From positions 992,001 to 1,056,000 of the forward strand of contig NZ_AP023065.1 in NCBI RefSeq assembly GCF_016593235.1: a stretch of DNA of 64,000 nt. The letters are read 5' to 3'. The position numbers and the translations under genes were made by a program. The notes under the pieces were generated by a model. It saw only the letters and a program-made list of their open reading frames with translations, searched no databases and was not told the origin of the DNA. This DNA is from Nitratiruptor sp. YY09-18 (GTDB taxonomy: Bacteria; Campylobacterota; Campylobacteria; Campylobacterales; Nitratiruptoraceae). Below, in pieces: positions 1 through 7,929 of the stretch; within the stretch, counting starts at the first letter, position 1; each line of letters opens with the position of its first letter.

Positions 1-1321
1 TGATGAAAATTGCAAAAATAACAGGTTTTGTCACTTGCGCTGCAGCCTCTGCTATGAGCTTCAGTTTCGATTCATTTGGATGCTCTTGAATAAGTCTAAA
101 AGAGTTTTCTACGACAACTATCGTTCCATCAACGATCATACCGATTGCAATGGCAAGTCCACTAAGACTCATAAGATTTGCGCTCATACCAAAATAGTCC
201 ATCATCAAAAAAGCGATAAGCAAGGAGATAGGAAGTGATAATACAACAATAAAAGCGCTTCTGACTTCAAACAAGAACAAAAACAAAATAACACTCACAA
301 GTACCGCACCCATAATTAAAGAAGAGGTCATTGTGTGGACTGCTTTTTTGGTAATTTCACTTCTATCATAAATTGTCTGGACTCTTACATTTTTGGGAAG
401 TGCGGCGTTGATCTCTTTGACTTTCTCTTTGAGTCTGTCCACCACTTTGGCTGCATTAGTACCGGTTCTTTGCAGTACCATCCCAAACATCGTCTCTTTT
501 CCATTGAGAGTCACCGCACCAAAACGCATTCTTTTGCCCTCTTTGACAACTGCCACATCTTCAATTTTGATAGCCTTGATACCCGAAGATTTGATGACAC
601 TCTTGCGTATTTGATCAAGATTTTCATAAAAGCCACTGCCTCGAATGATATACTGCTCTTTGTTGAATTCTAAATATTGTCCCCCTGCACTTTTGTTTGT
701 TCTTTGCAGTGCATCGATAACATCTTCATATGTCACTTTCAAAGCTTGCAGTTTTTTAGGATCAATCACAACTTCAATCTGCTTTTCAAATCCGCCCCAA
801 CCGATAACCTCTTCTACTCCATCAACGGTTTTGAACATTGGATGTACCAAAAAGTCTTGCAACTCTCTAAGCTTCGTTAATGAAACACCATCGCCTTTTA
901 GCTGGTACCAAAACACCTGACCCAGTCCAGTGGTATTTGGTCCCATAACAGGCTTTCCAAAACCTTTTGGTATATCGACGGTTGCAAGTCTTTCGCTCAC
1001 AAGCTGACGTAAAAAGTAGATATCGTATTTGTCTTCAAAAAAGATGCTTACGTAACTGAGACCAAAAATGGAATTGGACATAATCAGTTTTACTCCGGGA
1101 AGTCCAGCCATAGCCGATTCGATCGGATAGGTGATGAGTCTTTCGATGATTTCTGGGCTGTTACCCGGGCTTTCGGTATAGATGATCACCTGTTTGGGGG
1201 TAATATCCGGAAATGCATCTACCGGAATCTCTTTGTACGCCCTATATCCTAAAACACCTACAAGGGTAAAAAGGGCTAAAACTAAAAAGCGATATTTGAT
1301 AAAGGTTTCAAAAAATTTCAT
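1..1321 (-). CDS. CzcA/HME-type heavy-metal RND efflux pump, partial (3' end outside window)
   Basis: Proton-driven inner-membrane pump of a three-part metal exporter. Only the first 440 codons lie in the window; the reading frame is open through base 1. It starts at the ATG at 1321, preceded by a GGAGAG ribosome site, 9 nt after the adaptor gene's stop. A membrane segment at about residues 11-29 is followed by DAFPDITP at 35-42, a periplasmic porter region, and TM segments that include GMIVDGTIVVVEN near residue 395, with the Asp and Glu that HME-RND pumps keep in TM4. This motif differs from GAMVDASIVMIEN in the CusA-type pump at 10060, so I infer a different substrate, perhaps a divalent ion such as Zn, Co, Cd or Ni. 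The family is certain; the substrate is not. Confidence 0.93.
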   Translation of the reverse strand, partial: MKFFETFIKYRFLVLALFTLVGVLGYRAYKEIPVDAFPDITPKQVIIYTESPGNSPEIIERLITYPIESAMAGLPGVKLIMSNSIFGLSYVSIFFEDKYDIYFLRQLVSERLATVDIPKGFGKPVMGPNTTGLGQVFWYQLKGDGVSLTKLRELQDFLVHPMFKTVDGVEEVIGWGGFEKQIEVVIDPKKLQALKVTYEDVIDALQRTNKSAGGQYLEFNKEQYIIRGSGFYENLDQIRKSVIKSSGIKAIKIEDVAVVKEGKRMRFGAVTLNGKETMFGMVLQRTGTNAAKVVDRLKEKVKEINAALPKNVRVQTIYDRSEITKKAVHTMTSSLIMGAVLVSVILFLFLFEVRSAFIVVLSLPISLLIAFLMMDYFGMSANLMSLSGLAIAIGMIVDGTIVVVENSFRLIQEHPNESKLKLIAEAAAQVTKPVIFAIFI

Positions 1322-1330
1322 ACTCTCTCC

Positions 1331-2341
1331 TTAATCCTCATCGCCGATGCTTTCTTTCAAAAGCCGTGATTTATACAGATAGATATCATGATCGATGTAC
1401 TCCTGATTTGGCTTTAATCCCTCAATTACCGCATACTCTCCTACAAAATCGACAAGTTTCACGACATGCGGCTCAGGCTCTTTGGATGGAAGAAAAACGA
1501 CCCACTCACCATTTAGCATAGTCAAAGCGCTTCTTTTAACGGCAAGCACTTTTTTATAGGGAGCTGACTCAATCTGTATATCGCCAAATGCGCCGATGAG
1601 AAGCTCTTTATTGGTTTGTGGAAGTTCAAACAGAAGTTTTGCCTGAGCTGTTTCTTCATCAACCTTTGGCAAGATTTTGATAAAAGTGGCTTTAAAATTG
1701 TAGGGTCCGAGATGAAAAATCGCCCTAACGTCTTTTAGACGCAGTGCATCCTCAACGCTCAAGAATGCTACAAGATAGTAGCGGGATTGACTCAGAATCT
1801 CTACTAATGGCGTTGTGCTTTTGACATTGGTATGCACCGGAACCAAAATCTTTTGTACTGTACCATCAGCATGAGAAGTGATTGTGTAGTACTCTACCGG
1901 TTTTGTAACCTTTGTGATACCAAGAATTTTGAGTTGTAGCTTAAGAGAAGTAAGATCATTTTCTTTGTCTTTGAGGGTAGTTTTGAGTTTCGCTAGATCG
2001 TTATAGCTCATGATCCCTTTTTTATACAGAGCCTTTGCATTCTCGTATCGTTTTTTCAAAACTGCTACTTCATTTTCCAAAGTCAAATAGCGTGATGTCA
2101 TTTCGCTCAAGATGAAAGATTTGATACGTGCTATTTTTTGCCCTTTTTTGACACTGTCGCCCTCTTTGACAAAATATTCTTCGATATGCCCGGGAATTTG
2201 GGTGACGATATTTTGTGTAAGATTTTTAAGCGTCACAACCTGGGCACTAGTGTTATAGAGTTTGCCAAGCTTGATATACTGCACTTTTGCATTAGCAAAG
2301 AGTGAGATAGCTGTGATGAGAAATAGTATAAGCTTAATCAT
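1331..2341 (-). CDS. RND efflux periplasmic adaptor (CzcB/HlyD family)
   Basis: Membrane-fusion protein that should link the CzcA-like pump (start at 1321) to the TolC-like channel (2334-3482). The 336-residue product has a signal peptide (about 1-18, ending FANA). Barrel and lipoyl half-motifs follow ([20 protein letters not shown] near 50-70), then a coiled-coil hairpin at roughly 85-140 rich in Leu, Lys and Glu, a second lipoyl half near 155-180, and a beta-barrel/membrane-proximal part to the end. Its start overlaps the end of the outer-membrane gene by 8 nt and its stop is 9 nt before the pump start, so the three are one operon. I see no N-terminal His/Met-rich metal-binding tail. Confidence 0.9.
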   Translation of the reverse strand: MIKLILFLITAISLFANAKVQYIKLGKLYNTSAQVVTLKNLTQNIVTQIPGHIEEYFVKEGDSVKKGQKIARIKSFILSEMTSRYLTLENEVAVLKKRYENAKALYKKGIMSYNDLAKLKTTLKDKENDLTSLKLQLKILGITKVTKPVEYYTITSHADGTVQKILVPVHTNVKSTTPLVEILSQSRYYLVAFLSVEDALRLKDVRAIFHLGPYNFKATFIKILPKVDEETAQAKLLFELPQTNKELLIGAFGDIQIESAPYKKVLAVKRSALTMLNGEWVVFLPSKEPEPHVVKLVDFVGEYAVIEGLKPNQEYIDHDIYLYKSRLLKESIGDED

Positions 2342-3482
2342 TGTATTGTCCTTTGATGTAGTTTATTTGGATTTGATTGAGATTGAGCAAGAAGAGTTTT
2401 TTTACGATCTCTTTTTCGATAGAAATATACGCTTCTTGCGCATCCAAAATATCAAGAAGCGTGCTTTGATCGATCTTGTAGCTTGCAATATAAAGATCCA
2501 AAAGCTTTTTTTGCTTCTTTTTGGTTTTTTGAAGCAGATCTAAACTCTTTTGAATCATTTGGACCTGCTTCTGAAGCCCTCCCAGCTCTACAGCGTAGCG
2601 GTTTTTGAGTAGCTGCAACTCTAAGGCTGCATTTTGTGCTTTCATTTTTGCAATTGCAACCTCTTGTTTGGGTTTGTTGATTGGTAGAGGAATAGAAAGA
2701 CCAGCGCGAACAATTCCTGAGCTTGGTTCTTTTTCATAATTTATAGTAAAGTTTATATTTTTAATAGTGTGGCTTTGCTCTTTTGCCAAATACGCATATT
2801 GCTTCTGCTTTTTAGCATTCCAATTGAACTCTGGTGGATTAATTTTGCCTGAGAGAGTATATTTTGTATATAAAAATGATCCAGGCTCTATTTTTCTATC
2901 CAAACCAGCATACTTTTTGAGCTTTGTTAGAGCTTTAACCGCTTCATTCTCTCTATCTAAAACCTTTTTTTGAAGCATTAAAAGCTTCGCTTGAAGTTTT
3001 AATACGTCAATATATTTTCCATAACCTTTTGCATATTTATTTTTTGCTATAGCAAGGAGGCGTTTATAGATTGCTATTTCAGCATGTATAGGTGCGAGTA
3101 ACTTATTATGATATACATAGCGCGTATAAAGGAGCTCTAGGTTCTTTCTAAATCTTGCTTTCAAAACATATTCATACGCTTTTTGCACTTCTACTTCACT
3201 CACTGCCCTTTTTTTGAGATCTCTCATATAGTCTGGCAGCCTGTAGGGTATCTGCAATGTTGTTTCAAATCCACTGCCATCTTCATACCTGCTTCCTAAA
3301 ATTTCTAGTTGTGGATTGAGGGGACGCAAAAGTTTTGCTTGGTTCTCTTTTGCAATGGCAATTTTTCCTTTTTGTTGTAGAAGCTTTGGAAAATGTTCCA
3401 AAGCTTCTTGCTTGAAAGCCTGAAAATCGGCTCCAAAAACAAAGCAGACAGTGATACTTGTGAGCAAAATCGCTCTTCTCAT
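2334..3482 (-). CDS. TolC-family outer-membrane efflux protein (CzcC-like)
   Basis: Outer-membrane exit duct for the minus-strand metal pump. The 382-residue product has a signal peptide (about 1-17, VCFVFGA). Two long alpha-helical repeats follow that are typical of the OEP family, rich in Lys, Gln, Leu and Ala, with periodic heptads around 110-190 and 280-375. The second repeat ends in a Leu/Asp/Ala/Gln-rich stretch (about LLDILDAQEAYI) that is a usual OEP feature. Its ATG overlaps the stop of the 98-residue protein gene upstream by 4 nt, and its end overlaps the adaptor start by 8 nt. Similarity between OEP proteins is low, so substrate cannot be read from this subunit. Confidence 0.86.
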   Translation of the reverse strand: MRRAILLTSITVCFVFGADFQAFKQEALEHFPKLLQQKGKIAIAKENQAKLLRPLNPQLEILGSRYEDGSGFETTLQIPYRLPDYMRDLKKRAVSEVEVQKAYEYVLKARFRKNLELLYTRYVYHNKLLAPIHAEIAIYKRLLAIAKNKYAKGYGKYIDVLKLQAKLLMLQKKVLDRENEAVKALTKLKKYAGLDRKIEPGSFLYTKYTLSGKINPPEFNWNAKKQKQYAYLAKEQSHTIKNINFTINYEKEPSSGIVRAGLSIPLPINKPKQEVAIAKMKAQNAALELQLLKNRYAVELGGLQKQVQMIQKSLDLLQKTKKKQKKLLDLYIASYKIDQSTLLDILDAQEAYISIEKEIVKKLFLLNLNQIQINYIKGQYND

Positions 3483-3775
3483 CGTTTCTCCTTTTTAAGC
3501 ACTCTTCCACTTTGTGCATCGATCCAAAGGTAGTAATGCTTCGTCCATACTTCAAAATAGATGGTATTAATTTGATGCTTTAGACGTTTGTATTCTATTT
3601 TTTCACCAGTTACCTGTTTTGTTATTTTTTCTGGATCGATTTTTACATATTGTTTCAATAGCTTTTGTTGTTTTATCCGAATGGATGGCTTTTGATTATA
3701 TTTATGGATCTCGTAATGCTCCACTTTTCCAAAAGAAACCATCGCCAATAGAAAACTCATAAGTATTGTTTTCAT
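3479..3775 (-). CDS. Small exported PepSY-like protein
   Basis: A 98-residue protein with a signal peptide (about 1-16, ending MVSFG). The mature part is Lys/Gln-rich and ends YYLWIDAQSGRVLKKEKR, which resembles the closing strand and D-x-x-(S/T)-G-x-V turn of a PepSY domain. PepSY modules are small periplasmic domains often found beside peptidases and metal systems. It sits first in the tolC/adaptor/czcA run, overlapping the outer-membrane gene by 4 nt, so a periplasmic role with the metal pump is likely. There is no Cys and only three His, so it is not an obvious metal-storage protein. PepSY membership is my reading of a short motif and is not secure. Confidence 0.7.
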   Translation of the reverse strand: MKTILMSFLLAMVSFGKVEHYEIHKYNQKPSIRIKQQKLLKQYVKIDPEKITKQVTGEKIEYKRLKHQINTIYFEVWTKHYYLWIDAQSGRVLKKEKR

Positions 3776-3830
3776 AATAAACTCCTTATTGAATCTGTTT
3801 TTTAAATTAATGAAGATAAAAATGTTTAAA

Positions 3831-4139
3831 CTATAAGGAGCTTTTAGGAGGTTTGAGCAAAGAGAATGGGTGTTGTTGAAAATAGTAGGATAGAGGTAGA
3901 TCTATTTTTGCATTCTGTTTTGGAAAATCTATTATAATCTTTGTTGAAATAAATAGAGGCATATGAAAAACAAAATGATTATCGCAAATATCTCCTTCTT
4001 GAGTTGGATGATCCATCTCATAAACGTACTCTTGGACATAGTGATTATCCTGACAATCAAAAAAGAATGCATGAGCACTATTAAAAATCAAAGAAAAGAG
4101 TAAAAGGAAATGAATTGATCTTTTTAGCATCTTGCACAC
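3831..4139 (-). CDS. Small exported protein of metal operon, unknown function
   Basis: A 102-residue product (99 if the ATG at 4130 is used) with a clear signal peptide (hydrophobic core LLLFSLIFNSAHA). The mature part carries two Cys, several His and Asp (FFFDCQDNH, EGDICDNHFVFHM) and ends in a KPP tail. Small His/Cys proteins ending in a Pro-Pro motif are common beside copper and cobalt-zinc-cadmium RND operons, but I cannot name a family. The start overlaps the ArsR stop by 16 nt, so the two are translated from one message. The 55 nt before the next gene contain a GTTTAAAC palindrome and no clear terminator. A periplasmic metal-binding role is inference from context and composition. Confidence 0.65.
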   Translation of the reverse strand: MCKMLKRSIHFLLLFSLIFNSAHAFFFDCQDNHYVQEYVYEMDHPTQEGDICDNHFVFHMPLFISTKIIIDFPKQNAKIDLPLSYYFQQHPFSLLKPPKSSL

Positions 4140-4429
4140 TTTTTGATGTTTGGTAATTCAATATTTTTTAACTCTTTCAAAAATGGTTGAATAAGATGAT
4201 TATCGGCTATAGAAAAAATGCTCCATTTTCCTGACTTTCTACTTTTTACAATGCCTACATCTTTGAGTTGTTTAAGATATTTGGAAGTAAGCGGCTGTGA
4301 AAAGCCAAGAGTATCGCTTACTTCACAAACACACACCTCTTTATAGCGATCGATAAATGCAAGAACTTTAAGTCTATTTATATCGCTTAAAGCTTTTGCT
4401 ACAGCTGCTAACTTTTCTAAACGATCCAT
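4124..4429 (-). CDS. ArsR/SmtB-family metal-responsive repressor
   Basis: Winged-helix repressor of 101 residues that should release DNA when it binds a metal. The alpha-3 segment reads EVCVCEV, matching the ELCVCDL metal box of the family, whose two Cys bind soft metals. The recognition helix follows (FSQPLTSKYLKQLKDVGIV), then the wing (SRKSGKWSIFSI). A further CARC at the extreme C-terminus adds two Cys. The gene is first in the minus-strand operon and divergent from the cytochrome/permease pair; the 75 nt between them hold a palindrome inside its own promoter (see 4466-4495). It probably controls both directions. The inducing metal cannot be deduced with certainty. Confidence 0.93.
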   Translation of the reverse strand: MDRLEKLAAVAKALSDINRLKVLAFIDRYKEVCVCEVSDTLGFSQPLTSKYLKQLKDVGIVKSRKSGKWSIFSIADNHLIQPFLKELKNIELPNIKKCARC

Positions 4430-4465
4430 TTAACCTTCTTTAAAGCTTATTTATATCACACTTTC

Positions 4466-4495
4466 ATTATATAACGTTTTTGTTATACAAGTCAA
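4466..4495. promoter_or_regulatory. Divergent promoter with ArsR operator palindrome
   Basis: On the minus strand TTGACT (4490-4495) and TATAAT (4466-4471) are 18 nt apart and form the best sigma-70 promoter of the window, pointing into the ArsR gene. Inside the spacer and touching the -10 box lies a perfect 6+6 inverted repeat, TATAAC-N6-GTTATA, at 4470-4487. That size and AT-rich form suit ArsR-family operators. Bound repressor would block the arsR promoter and could also block a plus-strand start toward the cytochrome gene at 4505. Confidence 0.7.
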
Positions 4496-4504
4496 GGAGG
4501 AAGT

Positions 4505-4897
4505 ATGAAAAAGATTATAACTATATCGTTGGTTTTAGTTGGAATGCTTTATGCATCAAATGGCAAAGAGGTTTATCAACAATATTGTACCAGCTGTCAT
4601 AACTTTTCAATGGAATCAGCAGATATGACAACGATGAAAGCACCACCTTTTTTGGAAATTGCCAATAGAGTAAAAATGCACTATCCACAAAAAAAAGATT
4701 TTCTTCGATTTGTTATCGATTACATCCAAAATCCATCACGTGAGAAAGGTTTATGCATGCCAATGGCGTTTAAAAGATTTGGCACAATGCCGCCAATCGG
4801 AAAAAATATGAGCGATGAAGAGAAAAAAGCGGTCGCTGAATATCTCTACAATCTCAGTAAAAACAGAGGAATGTGCCCTGCAAATGGAGGCAAATAA
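4505..4897 (+). CDS. Periplasmic monoheme cytochrome c
   Basis: A 130-residue protein with an N-terminal signal peptide (about 1-18, MLYAS) and one heme-binding CTSCH at residues 28-32. A candidate distal Met ligand lies in GTMPPIGKNMS near residue 98, followed by the last helix DEEKKAVAEYLYNL, the usual class I cytochrome c ending. Cys near 80 (GLCM) and the end (GMCP) are extra and not part of the heme motif. It is preceded by an AAGGAGG ribosome site and overlaps the permease gene by one base (TAATG). Its role with a metal permease is unclear; a redox or electron-donor function in the periplasm is inference. Confidence 0.9.
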   Translation: MKKIITISLVLVGMLYASNGKEVYQQYCTSCHNFSMESADMTTMKAPPFLEIANRVKMHYPQKKDFLRFVIDYIQNPSREKGLCMPMAFKRFGTMPPIGKNMSDEEKKAVAEYLYNLSKNRGMCPANGGK

Positions 4898-5979
4898 TGG
4901 CATTTGTACAAGCACTCTGGGAACTTACCAACGCCATGGCTATCTATATACTTTTTGGTCTTTTGATAGCAGGTATATTACATGAACTGGTCCCTGAAGA
5001 GTTCATCAAAAAACATCTTGGTAAAGACAATATCGCTTCAGTTATAAAAGCAACACTTTTTGGTATTCCAATTCCCGTTTGCTCCTGTGGTGTCATACCT
5101 TTGGCTCAAGCTTTACAAAAAAGTGGTGCGAGTAAAGGGAGTGTGTTAAGTTTTTTAATCTCTACTCCAATTACCGGAATCGACTCAATCTTAGCAACTT
5201 TTGGTATGTTTGGATGGGTTTTTACCATCTACCGTATCGTTACATCATTTTTGATAGCCATAGCTGCTGGTATTTTTGTCAATCTTTTCGATACCCAAAA
5301 CATTACACAAAATGCTCCGAAGTTTAGGATGCAGACTCAAAACCGAACGAAACATACAACTTTTACAGTGCAGCAAGAAGAGAGTTGTGGATGCAGCGAT
5401 TGTGGATGCAGTGAAACAACAAAAAAGAGTTTTTCTCTTAAACGTGCTCTACACTATGGATTTGTAACCTTGCTTGGAGATATCGCTAAACCACTCTTTT
5501 GGGGTCTTATTATCGGAGCAGCTATCAGTGTGGCTATACCGGGAGATTTGGCAAACATCCTAGCACAACATGCTTGGCTTTCTTATCTTTTAGCGGTAGT
5601 TATTGCAGTGCCTATGTATGTGTGCGCCACTGCATCACTGCCTATTGCTGCAGCTCTGATGCTGGGTGGAGTGAGCGCAGGAGCTGCATTTGTTTTTTTG
5701 AGCGCAGGTCCAGCCACTAATACCGTTACAATAGGTGTAGTCAAAAAAATGCTGGGAATGAAGTCGGTCGTTATTTATCTGACAACCATTGCCGTAGGTT
5801 CCATTCTTTTTGGTATAGGACTCGATTTCATTTTTAGTGGGGTGGATGTAAGAACCATAGTCCATATCCAAAAAGAGGCTTCCATTTTTGCTGTGGCATC
5901 TTCTGTAATTTTATGGAGTTTTATTCTCTATTTTTTAGCAAAAGAGAAACTTGTCAAAAAAAGCTGCTGTAGTGCATAA
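4897..5979 (+). CDS. SO_0444-type Cu/Zn permease (UPF0718/DUF318 family)
   Basis: Polytopic inner-membrane permease of 360 residues. I chose the ATG at 4897, which overlaps the cytochrome stop as TAATG and follows a GGAGG site at 4886-4890; an upstream ATG at 4873 lies inside the cytochrome gene and is less likely. Signatures are CSCGVIPLAQAL near residue 60 and CATASLPIAAALM near 240, which are repeated halves of the permease fold. A cytosolic loop near 165 carries clustered Cys (CGCSDCGCS) and the protein ends KKSCCSA. Such Cys clusters are typical of the Cu/Zn exporters named after Shewanella SO_0444, while arsenic relatives (ArsP) lack the loop. Divergent from an ArsR gene. Substrate is inferred. 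Confidence 0.88.
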   Translation: MAFVQALWELTNAMAIYILFGLLIAGILHELVPEEFIKKHLGKDNIASVIKATLFGIPIPVCSCGVIPLAQALQKSGASKGSVLSFLISTPITGIDSILATFGMFGWVFTIYRIVTSFLIAIAAGIFVNLFDTQNITQNAPKFRMQTQNRTKHTTFTVQQEESCGCSDCGCSETTKKSFSLKRALHYGFVTLLGDIAKPLFWGLIIGAAISVAIPGDLANILAQHAWLSYLLAVVIAVPMYVCATASLPIAAALMLGGVSAGAAFVFLSAGPATNTVTIGVVKKMLGMKSVVIYLTTIAVGSILFGIGLDFIFSGVDVRTIVHIQKEASIFAVASSVILWSFILYFLAKEKLVKKSCCSA

Positions 5980-6001
5980 ACAAATTTAAGGAGTTTATTT
6001 A

Positions 6002-6032
6002 TTGGCTGTGGCTCATTTTCTACCACAGCCAA
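6002..6032 (+). terminator. Hairpin after the permease gene
   Basis: A perfect 10-bp inverted repeat, TTGGCTGTGG / CCACAGCCAA, with an 11-nt loop lies 22 nt after the permease stop. It lacks a long T run, so it may be a weak terminator or a 3'-end stabilising hairpin. Confidence 0.55.
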
Positions 6033-6060
6033 ATTATTCACAACACAAACAACATCCCTT

Positions 6061-6092
6061 CCACACTTTTTCCACATTTTCTTCACTATGAT
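6061..6092 (+). promoter_or_regulatory. Copper-operon promoter with probable response-regulator box
   Basis: The 15-mer CACACTTTTTCCACA (6062-6076) stands exactly 10 nt before a -10 box TATGAT (6087-6092). The same 15-mer, with the same 10-nt gap to TACAAT, occurs at 13155-13185. It contains CCACA repeated with an 11-nt period (6061-6065 and 6072-6076), the usual direct-repeat spacing of OmpR/PhoB-family sites, and it covers the -35 position. The downstream gene is the multicopper oxidase at 6119; the OmpR-type regulator at 13438 is the natural candidate binder. Confidence 0.62.
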
Positions 6093-6118
6093 TACAAAAA
6101 TCAATAAAAGGATAAACA

Positions 6119-7558
6119 ATGAAAAGAAGAGATTTTCTTAAATTAACTGGCTTTGTTCCTATAAGTTTTATGGGATGTGGTATGGGAGATGAATTTTCAG
6201 CAGATAAAAATAGACTAAATAAAACAGACAATTTTAATTTAAAATCCCAAAATACTCCTCTACCAATACCAAAACTTCTAGATCCAACAATTATTAATGG
6301 TATCAAAAAATTTCATTTGAACATCCAAGAAGCTCATCACACATTTTTTGAAAATATTAATACGAAAACTTATGGCATTGAGGGAACATATTTAGGACCG
6401 ACACTGCTCCTTAGAAGAGGAGAAACCGTAGAAATTGAGTATAAAAATAGCTTACGTGAAGCAACCACTATGCATGGTCATGGCATGCATGTACCAGCAA
6501 TTATGGATGGCGGTGTGCATCAAGTTATCAATCCAAATCAAAGATGGAGTGCCAAATATACTGTAAACCAACAAGCAAGTACCTGTTGGTATCATCCCCA
6601 TTTGATGGGAAAAACAGCTGAACAGGTCTACATGGGGCTAGCTGGAATGATAATTGTAGAAGATGAAGAGAGCAAAAATCTTAATATTCCACAAACCTAT
6701 GGAGTCGATGATATTCCAATTGTTTTACAGGATAAAAAATTTGATAGCAATGGCCAAATTGATTACTCTCCAAATCGTATGGAAATAAGAAGAGGCTACA
6801 AAGCAGATACCTTTTTAGTCAATGGAGCAATAGAACCATATTTTAATGCTAAAACAGGGTGGTTGAGACTAAGAGTCTTAAATGGTGCAAACGCAAGAGT
6901 TTTTAAAATTAGTTTTGGACCATTAAACAAATTTTATCAAATTGCTACAGATAACAGTTTTTTAGAGCAGCCATTAGAGCTAAGCTCTTTAGTTTTAAGC
7001 CCAGGAGAGCGTGCTGAAATTGTTGTATATGTTGATAGAGATCTTGTTTTACAAGATCGCAATACTTCAAAAGCGCTTTTATATATTTTAAAAGATGATG
7101 GTGTAGGTTTGGTCGATTCACTTCCAACGCAACTTACTACTTTAGAGAGATTAAAAATCGAAGATGCAAAGAGAGAAAGAAGATTTGTTTTGAATATGCA
7201 AAGAGGAAGAATGGCAATAAACTCAAAAATAATGGATAAAAATAGAATAGATGTAAGAGTGCCGGTTAATGAAGTCGAAGTTTGGGAGATAATTAATCCA
7301 ATGCATATGGTACACAATTTCCATATCCATGCGACTCATTTCGAAGTAATTGAGAGAAATGGAAGCGCAAGAAATGTATTGCCAAGTGAAAGAGGATTCA
7401 AAGATACTATCTATATGCCACCACGATCAACCGCAAAAGTGCTTGTAAAGATGAAAGACTATGTGGATGAAGTTCATCCATATATGTATCACTGTCATAT
7501 TTTAGAACATGAAGATGATGGAATGATGGGACAATTTACTGTCGTTTCAAACTCTTAA
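6119..7558 (+). CDS. Multicopper oxidase, Tat-exported (CueO/CopA-like)
   Basis: Periplasmic multicopper oxidase of 479 residues, expected to oxidise Cu(I) to the less toxic Cu(II) with reduction of oxygen. The N-terminus KRRDFLKLTGF is a twin-arginine signal, and FMGCG soon after is a weak lipobox. Copper ligands are all visible: HGHGMH near 119-124, WYHPH near 158-162, HMVHNFHIH near 395-405, and YHCHILEHEDDGMM near 456-470, the last supplying the type-1 Cys, His and axial Met. I see no Met-rich insert like that of E. coli CueO. First gene of the copper operon, 10 nt before the FixH-like gene and downstream of the box at 6061-6092. Confidence 0.95.
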   Translation: MKRRDFLKLTGFVPISFMGCGMGDEFSADKNRLNKTDNFNLKSQNTPLPIPKLLDPTIINGIKKFHLNIQEAHHTFFENINTKTYGIEGTYLGPTLLLRRGETVEIEYKNSLREATTMHGHGMHVPAIMDGGVHQVINPNQRWSAKYTVNQQASTCWYHPHLMGKTAEQVYMGLAGMIIVEDEESKNLNIPQTYGVDDIPIVLQDKKFDSNGQIDYSPNRMEIRRGYKADTFLVNGAIEPYFNAKTGWLRLRVLNGANARVFKISFGPLNKFYQIATDNSFLEQPLELSSLVLSPGERAEIVVYVDRDLVLQDRNTSKALLYILKDDGVGLVDSLPTQLTTLERLKIEDAKRERRFVLNMQRGRMAINSKIMDKNRIDVRVPVNEVEVWEIINPMHMVHNFHIHATHFEVIERNGSARNVLPSERGFKDTIYMPPRSTAKVLVKMKDYVDEVHPYMYHCHILEHEDDGMMGQFTVVSNS

Positions 7559-7568
7559 AGGATAAACC

Positions 7569-7928
7569 ATGAAAAAACTTGCAATATTAACACTCGGTGC
7601 GATACTTCTTTTTGCAGCCGGCTTTCAAAAGCATGTCAAATACAGAGGCTTCAAGATCGACATAATCTCTACCAAACCTTTAAGTGTTGGAGCAAACTCC
7701 TTTTTGCTACATATCAACAAAAAAAATATTAAAGATGTAAAAGTTAAATTTTTCATGCCAGCAATGCCCGGAATGCCGTATATGGAAAGCTGGGCTAAAA
7801 TTGAAAAAAATGATCAAGGTTACAAAGCCAACGTAAAGTTGCCTATGGCAGGAACATGGCAGGTACATATTTTTATCACGACCAACAGTGGTAAAAAATA
7901 CCGCATTAAAACTTCGGTAAACATCTAA
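7569..7928 (+). CDS. FixH/YtkA-like exported Met-rich protein
   Basis: A 119-residue protein with a signal peptide or N-terminal anchor (about 1-19). The body resembles the small immunoglobulin-like FixH/YtkA domain: GFKIDIISTKPLSVGANSF at the start, MPAMPGMPYM in the middle, and MAGTWQVHIFITT near the end. The Met-rich segment contains four Met in ten residues and is the likely Cu(I) or Ag(I) site. Proteins of this fold are often encoded next to Cus-type pumps and are thought to bind copper in the periplasm. It lies between the multicopper oxidase and cusC, one base before cusC. Function is inference; family fit is fairly good. Confidence 0.75.
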   Translation: MKKLAILTLGAILLFAAGFQKHVKYRGFKIDIISTKPLSVGANSFLLHINKKNIKDVKVKFFMPAMPGMPYMESWAKIEKNDQGYKANVKLPMAGTWQVHIFITTNSGKKYRIKTSVNI

Positions 7929-7929
7929 A

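Noticed and set aside
4456-4466. CACACTTTC before the cytochrome gene as a third copy of the copper box
   Set aside because: Only the first eight bases match and the second half-site is missing; it is more likely part of the arsR leader.
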